From positions 1 through 31,060 of the forward strand of contig UQJA01000010.1 of the NCBI GenBank assembly GCA_900541285.1: a stretch of 31,060 bases of DNA, in the 5' to 3' direction. The stretch is from an uncultured Collinsella sp. (GTDB lineage: Bacteria; Actinomycetota; Coriobacteriia; Coriobacteriales; Coriobacteriaceae). The notes beneath the pieces are model-generated. The model ran no database searches. It had not been told where the DNA came from and was given only the letters and a program-made list of their open reading frames with translations. The position numbers were made by a program, and so were the translations under genes. Positions within the stretch are counted from its first letter, which is position 1; the number at the start of each line of letters is the position of its first letter. Shown piece by piece: positions 6,949 to 14,051 of the stretch.

Positions 6949-7323
6949 ATGAGTGAGCAGAACGCCAATCCGGTCGAGCTCTTTGGCATGCGCGTTGCCC
7001 ATGTGGGCATTAACGCCACCGACCCGGCAGACGCCCTGGAGATCGCGGAGCTGTTCTCGACGATGATGGGTCTGCCCGTTATCGAGACCCCGGTTTCGTA
7101 CTTTAACGATTCGCTGGTCGAGGTCATGAAGCAGAATGGTCGTGGCACCAAGGGCCACATCGGCTTTGCCGTCAACGACATTGATGCGGCCGAGAAGTGG
7201 TTTGCCGAGCGCGGGCTCGAGGTCAACGAAGAGTCGCGCGCGCTGCTGCCCGACGGTAGCACCAAGCTCGTGTACTTTAAGCGCGAGTTCGCCGGTTTCG
7301 CCGTGCATCTGTGCCGCGAGTAG
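6949..7323 (+). CDS. VOC (glyoxalase/bleomycin-resistance fold) protein
   Basis: The 124-residue product has two beta-alpha-beta-beta-beta modules of the vicinal oxygen chelate fold. Likely metal ligands are H18 (AHVGIN), E58 (LVEVMK), H70 (KGHIGF) and H120 (FAVHL). From memory of the families, HVGIN, GTKGHI and GGFAVHL-like motifs resemble the VOC domain attached to some clostridial KDPG/KHG aldolases, rather than classical glyoxalase I; this should be checked by search. No lactone or aldolase gene is adjacent. It sits 11 bases behind the PTS EIIB gene without a ribosome site of its own, implying coupled translation and a shared role, perhaps in sugar-acid metabolism (inference). The hairpin at 7348-7379 ends the pair. 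Confidence 0.75.
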   Translation: MSEQNANPVELFGMRVAHVGINATDPADALEIAELFSTMMGLPVIETPVSYFNDSLVEVMKQNGRGTKGHIGFAVNDIDAAEKWFAERGLEVNEESRALLPDGSTKLVYFKREFAGFAVHLCRE

Positions 7324-7347
7324 CGCACAAGCTGCCATAGCTAGCAA

Positions 7348-7379
7348 AAAGGGATAGGGCCGTGTGGCCCTATCCCTTT
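7348..7379. terminator. Bidirectional terminator between convergent genes
   Basis: A perfect 14-base stem, AAAGGGATAGGGCC (7348-7361) with GGCCCTATCCCTTT (7366-7379), has a GTGT loop, A residues on the left and T residues on the right. It can end both the EIIB-VOC pair and the kinase operon coming from the other side. Confidence 0.9.
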
Positions 7380-7398
7380 ATTTATGCCGAGGGGCTTC

Positions 7399-8694
7399 CT
7401 AGCGCGGCAGGCGAATCGTAAAGCGGCTGCCGACGCCCTCGACTGAGGTCACGCCAATGACGCCGCCATGGCTATCGACGATCCACTTGGCAATGGCAAG
7501 CCCCAGACCCGAGCCCTGTGCGCCGGCATCGCGTGCATTGTCGGCGCGGTAGAACCGTTCAAACGCGTGAGCTGCGGATTCCTGGTTCATGCCGATGCCC
7601 TCGTCCTCAACGCTTATGTCGATCGTGCCCGCGCCCGCATCCGGCGCTACGCCAAATGTGACGGTCGTTCCCGCATCCGAGTACTTGGCGGCGTTTTGCA
7701 CGATCACGCGCAGAGCCTGCTTCACGAGCGCCACGTCGACGGGCGCGTCGCAGCGCGGGTCGCTGACAAGCGCAGCGTCAAAGGCCAGCCGATACGTGTG
7801 CTCGGTATCGATCATCTGCGATTCCTCGCATACCTCGTCGACCAGTGCGGCAAGGTTGGTATTTGCGCGCCGCAGGACCGTGCGCCCGGCATCGCCGCGT
7901 GCCAAAAACAGCAGCTGCTCCACGAGCTCTTGCATGTGCTCGCTTTCGGCCTTGAGGGACGCGATAGATTCTGCCAGCACGTCCGGGTCGTCTTTGCCCC
8001 AGCGATCGAGCATGTTTACGTAGCCCTGAATCACCGCGATGGGCGTGCGCAGCTCGTGGCTCGCATCGTTGACAAAGCGCATTTGCTGCAGTTTGGCCTC
8101 TTGCATCTGGCGCAGTAGGCGGTTGAGTGCAACCTCGATGCTTGCCAGGTCGGCGTCGCCGGTAGTGACGCTCGGCGAGTCGACGCTTGCGCGCTCGATG
8201 GCCTGCTCCAGTGTTTCCATCTTGCCGCCGGAGAGCTGCATACGGCCGAGCTCGTCCACGCGCAAGGCCAGGTCGTTGAGCGGTGCCATGGTGCGGCGCA
8301 CGCGACGGGCGCCGCCGAGCATGTCGAGCACGCTGATGACCTGCCAACCCACAACGACAAGGTAGAGAGGCCATAGCGCGACGAGGTCCTGCGCGAGGGG
8401 GAAAGTCTTGGTGGTACGCGCAAGCTCGACGGTATAGGTGAGCGTTGCCAGGTCCCAGCCGCGCGCAGGCGCCAGCGACATGCCGTGAACGGCGACGCCG
8501 GGGATCCATCCTGCGGTAAACGCGCCGTCGGGCAGCATCTGGTTGTATCCATAGACGAGGATCGCCGCCGCAATCACCATCAGCAGCAGATCGAGCCAGA
8601 CGTAGCTCATCAAGCGGCGCCACATATAGCTCCAGTTGATGGCGCGGGCGATGGATGTGACGCGCTTGGCCTCGGCGTTACGCGCGGCAGACAT
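7399..8694 (-). CDS. Sensor histidine kinase (OmpR-partner type)
   Basis: A 431-residue membrane kinase. Two spans, at about 33-49 and 104-123, enclose an extracytoplasmic loop of roughly 55 residues, too short for a large sensor domain. A linker leads to the HisKA motif NDASHELRTP with phospho-acceptor H213. The ATPase domain has an N box (VQNAAKYSD, N334), G1 DEGIGM (364-369), FERFYR (378-383) and G2 GSGLGLA (394-400). ATG 8694 is chosen because the longer frame upstream is only the other reading of the regulator gene. The start lies 17 bases inside the end of the regulator gene, so translation is coupled. It is expected to phosphorylate D52 of that regulator. The stimulus is unknown; an envelope signal is likely from the topology. 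Confidence 0.9.
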   Translation of the reverse strand: MSAARNAEAKRVTSIARAINWSYMWRRLMSYVWLDLLLMVIAAAILVYGYNQMLPDGAFTAGWIPGVAVHGMSLAPARGWDLATLTYTVELARTTKTFPLAQDLVALWPLYLVVVGWQVISVLDMLGGARRVRRTMAPLNDLALRVDELGRMQLSGGKMETLEQAIERASVDSPSVTTGDADLASIEVALNRLLRQMQEAKLQQMRFVNDASHELRTPIAVIQGYVNMLDRWGKDDPDVLAESIASLKAESEHMQELVEQLLFLARGDAGRTVLRRANTNLAALVDEVCEESQMIDTEHTYRLAFDAALVSDPRCDAPVDVALVKQALRVIVQNAAKYSDAGTTVTFGVAPDAGAGTIDISVEDEGIGMNQESAAHAFERFYRADNARDAGAQGSGLGLAIAKWIVDSHGGVIGVTSVEGVGSRFTIRLPR

Positions 8695-9463
8695 AGCCCA
8701 CCCCACGCACGGTCTGGATGATGCGGGCGCCGCCGGCGTCCTCGATCTTGGCGCGCAGGTGCGCGATGTGCACGTCGACGTTGTTGGTGTCGCCCACGTA
8801 TTCGTAGCCCAGCGCCTCGTGCGCGATGCGCTCGCGTGTGAGCACGGTTTCGGCATGCGCCATAAGCAGGGCGAGGACGTCGAACTCGCGAGCCGTGAGC
8901 GCGATGGGTGATCCGCCGACTGTGACTTCGCGGCGGCCGGGGTCGAGCGCGACCGAACCCACGTTGAGCGCGGCGGGGGAGGGCGTGGCAGCGGTCTGGG
9001 CCGTGTCGGTTGCCGGGGACATTGTGGCGATACCGGCGGCCGTGCCGCTCGCTACGCCAGCCCCGGCGCCGGCGCCGCCAACGCCCGAAGCCGCCCGCAC
9101 GGCCTCCGAGCGCTTCAGCGCCACGCGGATCCGTGCGAACAGCTCCTCAATCGCAAACGGCTTGGTCAAGTAATCGTCGGCGCCGGCATCGAGCCCAGCC
9201 ACCTTGTCCATCACGGCATCTCGCGCGGTGACCATAATCACCGGCACATCCTTGTGCTTGCGGACACGCCGCAAGACCTCCATGCCGTTGAGCTGCGGCA
9301 ACAGCACATCGAGCAGAATCAAATCGTAGTCGCGTTCCAGTGCCAGGTCCACGGCGGTGCGGCCATCGGCGGCGTGTTCCACCTGGTAGCCTTCGTGCTC
9401 CAGCTCGAGCGTCACAAAGCGGGCGATTTTCTCCTCGTCCTCTACGATCAGGATCCGTGCCAT
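8678..9463 (-). CDS. OmpR/PhoB-family response regulator with long Ala/Gly linker
   Basis: A 261-residue DNA-binding regulator. The receiver domain (1-118) has acidic pocket E8-D9-E10, phospho-acceptor D52 (LLDVLLP), T79 and K101 (TKPF). The winged-helix domain (about 168-260) has the usual DVHIAHLRAKIE recognition region (230-241) and GVGYVCRA end. Between them is an unusual linker of about 45 residues (120-164) made mostly of Ala, Gly, Thr and Pro; typical OmpR linkers are 5 to 15 residues. The kinase gene overlaps its 3' end and the DUF4342 gene precedes it by 18 bases, giving a three-gene operon. The ribosome site is a poor GGGGG, so expression may rely on coupling. Confidence 0.93.
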   Translation of the reverse strand: MARILIVEDEEKIARFVTLELEHEGYQVEHAADGRTAVDLALERDYDLILLDVLLPQLNGMEVLRRVRKHKDVPVIMVTARDAVMDKVAGLDAGADDYLTKPFAIEELFARIRVALKRSEAVRAASGVGGAGAGAGVASGTAAGIATMSPATDTAQTAATPSPAALNVGSVALDPGRREVTVGGSPIALTAREFDVLALLMAHAETVLTRERIAHEALGYEYVGDTNNVDVHIAHLRAKIEDAGGARIIQTVRGVGYVCRA

Positions 9464-9481
9464 GCGTGCCCCCGTCTGCGA

Positions 9482-10024
9482 TTACTTGTCGTCGTTCAGA
9501 TTTTGCTTGATGTCGTCCGCGGCATCGGCGGCGTGATTCATAAGGTTGTTGATGCTGCCGGGCACGTCGCCGTCGCTATCGATGCGGTAGCGCATGCCAA
9601 AGAACAGGCCAATCAGCATCAGCCAAATCGTAGCGCCCCAGGCAAACAGGGCGATGATGGGGATCAGGATGGGGATGTTGAGGATGATCGCATCGCGGCG
9701 CGTGGCGATAAACTTGGTGTCCAGGCTCAGGCGGAAGAGCTTTTTGAGGTACTCCCACACGCCGTCCATCTTCTTGGAGAAGTCGGTCTTTTCACTCGAC
9801 TTTTCGTAGGCGGCCTGCGCGGCAACCATCTCGGCCGAGGGCTCGTCGACCGGCGCGGACTCGGTGGCGGCGTGCGCTGACGTGGTCTGTGTCTTGCCCT
9901 GCGACTCGAGCCAAATGATGGCATCCAGAACGTTGCCGTCGGCGGCGTCGAGCGCGGCTTTGGCATCGGTGTAGCTCACGTTGCACTTGGTGCGGATGGT
10001 TTCAACCTTTTCGAGGTCGTCCAT
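9482..10024 (-). CDS. DUF4342 / UBA-like domain membrane protein
   Basis: The 180-residue product starts with a UBA-like three-helix domain of the DUF4342 type (residues 3-41: LEKVETIRTKCNVSYTDAKA... and DGNVLDAIIWLE), related in fold to the N-terminus of elongation factor Ts. A Ser/Ala/Glu-rich spacer (45-82), an amphipathic stretch (85-105) and a hydrophobic hairpin (about 113-144) follow, then a short polar tail. It is probably membrane-anchored with the UBA-like part in the cytoplasm. Function of the family is not established. An AAAGGACAGG ribosome site and a promoter at 10143-10170 precede it. It is first in an operon with a two-component pair, so it could be a sensor accessory or a target; both ideas are inference. 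Confidence 0.8.
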   Translation of the reverse strand: MDDLEKVETIRTKCNVSYTDAKAALDAADGNVLDAIIWLESQGKTQTTSAHAATESAPVDEPSAEMVAAQAAYEKSSEKTDFSKKMDGVWEYLKKLFRLSLDTKFIATRRDAIILNIPILIPIIALFAWGATIWLMLIGLFFGMRYRIDSDGDVPGSINNLMNHAADAADDIKQNLNDDK

Positions 10025-10356
10025 GACCTGTCCTTTCGTTCGATGGGCGCGACGCCGGGCGATCTGCCCGGGCGTGAGCGTAGCGTTCGGCGGCCTGCGT
10101 TGCGCGGCGCCGCCCCGCCCTTGGTCGAACTCTATAGTGCAGGTTATAGATTAAGCGATTCTTGAGCCAAAATTAATGTTGGATGAGTTTTTGCGCGGCG
10201 GTGGGAAAAGTATTAGACCTCGATAGCGGGGGATGGGGTGCCTGTGCAAAACGGCGTCAAGGGTTGGTCGAGTGGGCGGTTTTCAGGCGACTGGGACATG
10301 GCGGGCGGTCGATCACCTATACTGGTTGGGCTCAACTGGAGAGGTGATGACTAGTT
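10025..10356. promoter_or_regulatory. Divergent intergenic region between the DUF4342 operon and the Nudix gene
   Basis: These 332 bases carry no gene. They hold a minus-strand promoter (10143-10170) and a hairpin in the minus leader, ACGCCGGGC (10052-10060) with GCCCGGGCGT (10066-10075, one bulge). They also hold a plus-strand -10 TATACT (10318-10323) and a plus ribosome site GGAGAGGTGA (10338-10347). The rest, roughly 10171-10300, shows nothing I can interpret. Confidence 0.6.
10143..10170 (-). promoter_or_regulatory. Promoter of the DUF4342-regulator-kinase operon
   Basis: On the minus strand TTGGCT (10165-10170), a 16-base spacer and TATAAC (10143-10148) give a sigma-70-like promoter. 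It predicts a leader of about 110 bases that includes the hairpin at 10052-10075. Confidence 0.6.
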
Positions 10357-10752
10357 ATGAAATCAATCAATGTTGCAGCAGCGATTATTCAGAAGGATGG
10401 AAAAATCCTGAGTTGCCAGCGCGGCTATGGCGAGTTTAAAGACGGCTGGGAGTTTCCGGGCGGCAAGCTCGAGCCGGGCGAGACCGGCGAGCAGGCAATC
10501 GTGCGCGAGATTCAAGAAGAGCTCGAGGTCACGATCGGTAACCTTGACTATCTTTGCACGGTCGAACACGATTACGAGACGTTCCATCTGTCGATGAAGT
10601 GCTACCTAGCTGCCATCCTTTCGGGGGAGTTCAAAGAGCACGCTCACGAGGACATGAAGTGGCTCGATACCAATAACCTGTGGGATGTCGATTGGCTTCC
10701 GGCGGACGTTAAAGTCGTTAGGGAACTCGAAAAGAAACTCGGGCTTAAGTAA
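10357..10752 (+). CDS. Nudix hydrolase (MutT/NudG-like)
   Basis: A 131-residue Nudix enzyme with its catalytic box running from G36 (GKLEPGE, 36-42) through REIQEEL (50-56). The consensus Gly after EEL is replaced by Glu57. The early residues (VAAAIIQKDGKILSCQR) and the WEFPGGK segment resemble the 8-oxo-dGTP/CTP pyrophosphohydrolase group (MutT, NudG), which clears damaged or modified nucleotides from the pool. The ribosome site GGAGAGGTGA ends 9 bases before ATG 10357, and TATACT at 10318 is a good -10. It stands alone, and its terminator abuts the convergent helicase gene. The exact substrate is not predictable from sequence. Confidence 0.88.
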   Translation: MKSINVAAAIIQKDGKILSCQRGYGEFKDGWEFPGGKLEPGETGEQAIVREIQEELEVTIGNLDYLCTVEHDYETFHLSMKCYLAAILSGEFKEHAHEDMKWLDTNNLWDVDWLPADVKVVRELEKKLGLK

Positions 10753-10753
10753 G

Positions 10754-10791
10754 AAAGGAGCGGGCGCCGCATGGCGCCTCGCTCCTTTTTT
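10754..10791. terminator. Terminator between the Nudix and helicase genes
   Basis: AAAGGAGCG (10754-10762) pairs with CGCTCCTTT (10780-10788) around an inner GGCGCC/GGCGCC stem. A T run follows on the plus strand and an A run precedes it, so it can serve both convergent genes. The helicase stop codon begins two bases beyond it. Confidence 0.85.
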
Positions 10792-10792
10792 G

Positions 10793-13669
10793 TTACTCGG
10801 CTTCACTAAGATCGCTGAGCATAAACTCGTAAATGTCCTGCCTCACGGGTGCGTTGAGCTCATATTCGATTTCGACGGCGTTGTCGTTGCTCTTAGTTTT
10901 AATAGCCTCGAACTCGCCGGTCGGATGCATTTCGCCTAAGAAATAGAACTCCTTACCACCCTTATCGTCCTTGTTCTTTCGCATAAACAAATACGTCTTC
11001 AAGCCGTTTTCTGGCCATGCCTGCAGTCGCAGAATCTCGGGGGAGTTGAGCGTGCGGTTGTTCTTAGAGATTGCAACTAGCTTGCTCGGCGAAACAAAGC
11101 GGTCTTCATACTGAATTGACTCACTAATGTCGGGTGCCTTGTCATAGTTAATAAACACGGGGAATGTGTTGGTCTTTTCGTCGTAGAAGTAGCCGCCAAG
11201 ATTTTGGCCGTTGATGTTCTTTTCCCAGTTCATCAAGCGGCAAACCTCTTCGTATGTGTACTTGGCATTGAGAACGAAATTTGTGTTCTCGTACGTCTCG
11301 GCATAGTCGAGTCGGTTGCGCGCAATGCCAAAATCCAGCACCTCGAGAATCTGACGCTTGAACTCTGCGTTGCGCAGGGCGCTCGCAAACACTTCGGTCA
11401 GACGAGGTCCGGTTCCGTCGTCAATAAGCAGGGAAACGAAATCCTTAGGAGTGGCAAAGTCGCCCTTAAGGACGGCGATTGCCGACCTAACGGCGCTGTC
11501 CTTAAGTTGTGCGCGGTAGTTCCTAAGCGCGGCCTCGCGCATATGTCGATAGCCCTCGTGTCCGGCTTCGACGAGCGTTTGAAGCAAATAGAGGTCTTCG
11601 AATCGCTTGCCCGCGGCGAGCTTTTGCGAAATAAATTTGAGAATCTTGGTTTGATCAGAGGAAAAATGGACTGTGTAGCCCGGCTCGTATTTGGAAAGAA
11701 ATGCGTGGTAGGACCCCAGGCCGCTGTTCTTGAAGATAAGCAGCGGATCGATGGAGCCATTACGATCAAATTCGAGCAGCGATGGAATCTTGCCGAGTTT
11801 CTGGCGCAAGTCGAGATATTCGTTCTTCAAAAATCTGACGGAGGTAAAGTCGCCGCCGTCGATGGCCTTATAGATGCGAGCTTCGGAAATACGATCGAAG
11901 CTTACCGTTGAGCATCCGGGGATCGCCGAATCGCTCTCTTGGACGAGACGACGCAGACGGTCTTTGTTGTACGTCTTGTCACCCGAAAGCGCGATGGGCA
12001 CCAAGAAGTTGCTCTGGTAATTGCCAATAAAATCTAGTACCAGTGCGTATTCCTTGCCATCATTCAGGCGCAAACCTCGTCCGAGCTGCTGAACAAAGAT
12101 GATTGCGGAGTCGGTGCGTCGAAGCATGATGATCTGATTGAGCGAGGGGATGTCGACGCCCTCGTTCATGATATCGACCGAGAAAATGTACTCGAGCTCG
12201 CCGGCTTCAAGTTGGCTGATCGCGGCATCGCGGACTTCATCGGAATCTTGACCGCTAATCGCAGCCGTTCGATATCCGAGAACGTTGAATTTGCGCGACA
12301 GTTCTTCGGCCTCGGCGTTTCGATTGCAGAAAATTAAGCCCCTGCGGTTGCTTTTGGCGACGCTATATTCTTCGATCTTCTCGGTGATGTGACGCACGCG
12401 TTCATCGGACGTCAAACGCCCGAACAGAGCGGTATCTTCGACCGTCTCATCGTCAATCTCCAGATCGTGAATGCCAAAATAATGGAAGGGGGCTAGCATC
12501 TCTTCGGCCAAAGCGTCCTGCAGCGTGATCTGGAACGCGATGACGTGATTGAAAAGGGCAAAGACGTCGTAGCCGTCGGTGCGATTAGGCGTAGCGGTCA
12601 TGCCAAGATAAAACCGAGGCGTAAAGTGCGACATGATGGATTGGTAGCTCTGAGATCCCGTGCGGTGGGCCTCGTCGATGACGATGTAGTCGAACTCATC
12701 GGGGCGGAAATCGCTCAGATGTTTGGCGACCGAAGAACACATGGCAAACACGCAGGTGGCATTGCTTATATTCTTGCCAGTTTGATAGGTGTCGAACGTA
12801 TAGGTACTACCTAAGAGCCGTTCATAGCTTACACGGGAGGCGTCTATAATGCGTCGGCGGTGCGCAAGAAAGAGGATGCGCCGGGGTTTAGTTGCGAGCA
12901 CGTCGAACGCCGAAAGGAAGGTCTTGCCAGTGCCGGTTGCCGAGACCAGCAATGCACGGGTCTCGCCCTTGCGGTGGATTACGCCGAGCGCCTCAAGGGC
13001 GCGCTGCTGCATTTTATTGGGCTTGATTTCTTCGAGGTCGTTCGTGGTTGGGCTAACAGTTGCCTGGAACGTCGGTTTCGATTTGGGCTTTGAGGGATGT
13101 GCCGATCGATATGCGGCATAGTTCTCAATCCAGTCTTGGGAAAGCAAAACGGTTGAGGTGTCGTTCCACAACGAATTGAACTCGCCCCTCAGCTCGCCGA
13201 GTAGGCGGCTGTTCTCGACAGTCTGGTACAGCACGTTCCATTCTTTATTACAGGTGAGGGCGGTCTGCGTCATGTTCGAGCTGCCGACGATGACCGTGCT
13301 GGTTTCGCCCTTATCAAAAATGTATCCCTTGGCATGCAGATTACCCTGGAATACGCGAACTTCCATGTTGTCGTATTCCAGGAGCTTGCGAAAGGCATCG
13401 GGTGAGTTGAAGTTGAGATAGGTGGACGTGAGCAGCCTGCCCTTAATGCCACGCTGCTTGAGCTCTTGGAACGTCTCGACCAGGATTTGAAGGCCGCCGT
13501 CTGCAACAAACGCTACGCAAAAGTCAAAAGAGCCGCAGGTTGAGAGCTGCTCCTTGATAACGGATAGTAGTGTTCCGCCTGTCGCCTTTGAGTTGGCGAT
13601 GAGCTTGGGTGAATCGTTCCCGCGTGCAAGCGAGTCGAATTCAATATCAATCTGCTGCTGCGTAGTCAT
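10793..13669 (-). CDS. PLD-nuclease / SF2 DEAD-like helicase / DUF3427 protein, candidate defence factor
   Basis: A 958-residue three-part protein. First, a phospholipase-D-type nuclease domain (about 20-180) has one HKD motif, HAKGYIFD (112-119), plus GSSNMT (129-134). Second, an SF2 helicase (about 212-560) has SATGTGKT (243-250), DEAH (332-335), TAT (358-360), NEGVDIP (502-508) and QQLGRGLR (527-534). Third, a C-terminal DUF3427 region runs from about 600 to the end. This exact architecture is widespread as a single gene and is often annotated as a helicase of unknown role; restriction-like attack on foreign DNA is a reasonable inference, not proven. Base use is lower in GC than the neighbours (31/60 in the line at 11041 against 42/60 in eno at 2401), which suggests acquisition. 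ATG 13669 is preferred (AAAGG upstream) over the in-frame TTG at 13678. Confidence 0.9.
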   Translation of the reverse strand: MTTQQQIDIEFDSLARGNDSPKLIANSKATGGTLLSVIKEQLSTCGSFDFCVAFVADGGLQILVETFQELKQRGIKGRLLTSTYLNFNSPDAFRKLLEYDNMEVRVFQGNLHAKGYIFDKGETSTVIVGSSNMTQTALTCNKEWNVLYQTVENSRLLGELRGEFNSLWNDTSTVLLSQDWIENYAAYRSAHPSKPKSKPTFQATVSPTTNDLEEIKPNKMQQRALEALGVIHRKGETRALLVSATGTGKTFLSAFDVLATKPRRILFLAHRRRIIDASRVSYERLLGSTYTFDTYQTGKNISNATCVFAMCSSVAKHLSDFRPDEFDYIVIDEAHRTGSQSYQSIMSHFTPRFYLGMTATPNRTDGYDVFALFNHVIAFQITLQDALAEEMLAPFHYFGIHDLEIDDETVEDTALFGRLTSDERVRHITEKIEEYSVAKSNRRGLIFCNRNAEAEELSRKFNVLGYRTAAISGQDSDEVRDAAISQLEAGELEYIFSVDIMNEGVDIPSLNQIIMLRRTDSAIIFVQQLGRGLRLNDGKEYALVLDFIGNYQSNFLVPIALSGDKTYNKDRLRRLVQESDSAIPGCSTVSFDRISEARIYKAIDGGDFTSVRFLKNEYLDLRQKLGKIPSLLEFDRNGSIDPLLIFKNSGLGSYHAFLSKYEPGYTVHFSSDQTKILKFISQKLAAGKRFEDLYLLQTLVEAGHEGYRHMREAALRNYRAQLKDSAVRSAIAVLKGDFATPKDFVSLLIDDGTGPRLTEVFASALRNAEFKRQILEVLDFGIARNRLDYAETYENTNFVLNAKYTYEEVCRLMNWEKNINGQNLGGYFYDEKTNTFPVFINYDKAPDISESIQYEDRFVSPSKLVAISKNNRTLNSPEILRLQAWPENGLKTYLFMRKNKDDKGGKEFYFLGEMHPTGEFEAIKTKSNDNAVEIEYELNAPVRQDIYEFMLSDLSEAE

Positions 13670-13963
13670 CCCGGCCAAACCTTTCGAAAGACTATGTTGG
13701 CGCCAGGATAACAGATCGACCGTTCGTGTTTTGGGCGTATGTGATTTTTAGACTATCGGCTACTCAAGTTTGTGGCTGCGGCCTTGGTGCCGTGTCTTGC
13801 TGGGCCTCTCTCTATCTATGTGTATGTGTTTTCGTCTTATAGGCTGCTGGGAGAAGTCCTGCCCCCAAGATTCCGCGCATGCCATGGCTCCGTGTCGGCC
13901 ATGTGGCAAGTTGCTTGTCATAGCCTCGCCGGAATCCGACTGCAAATGGCCACGGACGGATAT
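13670..13963. other. Intergenic region between divergent helicase and ATPase genes
   Basis: There is no convincing gene. Short open frames exist, but their residue use is not protein-like. At 13906-13922 GCAAGTTGCTTGTCATA resembles half of the tandem repeat found 60 bases further on, with one base inserted, so it may be a third, degenerate copy. The helicase promoter should lie near 13690-13760 on the minus strand but no convincing pair of boxes is visible. Confidence 0.4.
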
Positions 13964-14037
13964 GCAGGTTCTTGTCGCTACGTGAGAAAAACTTGCAAAA
14001 CTCGCAAGTTCTTGTCATACTGTGAGAAAAACTTGCA
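13964..14037. repeat. Tandem 34-base direct repeat with internal inverted repeat (operator-like)
   Basis: Copy one is 13964-13997 and copy two 14004-14037, a 40-base period, identical at 28 of 34 positions; both end in GTGAGAAAAACTTGCA. The junction creates a perfect inverted repeat, AACTTGC (13990-13996) with GCAAGTT (14004-14010). The repeat overlaps the likely promoter of the ATPase gene, so it is well placed to bind a repressor, possibly the gene's own product (inference). Confidence 0.7.
13993..14021 (+). promoter_or_regulatory. Promoter of the DUF4143 ATPase gene
   Basis: TTGCAA (13993-13998), exactly 17 bases, then CATACT (14016-14021). Both boxes lie within the tandem repeat. Transcription would start near 14028, about 24 bases before the ATG. 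Confidence 0.6.
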
Positions 14038-14051
14038 GATTGGGGCGGGCG

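Noticed and set aside
13964..14037. Possible CRISPR repeats
   Set aside because: Only two copies, a 6-base gap rather than a spacer, and promoter boxes inside; no cas genes.
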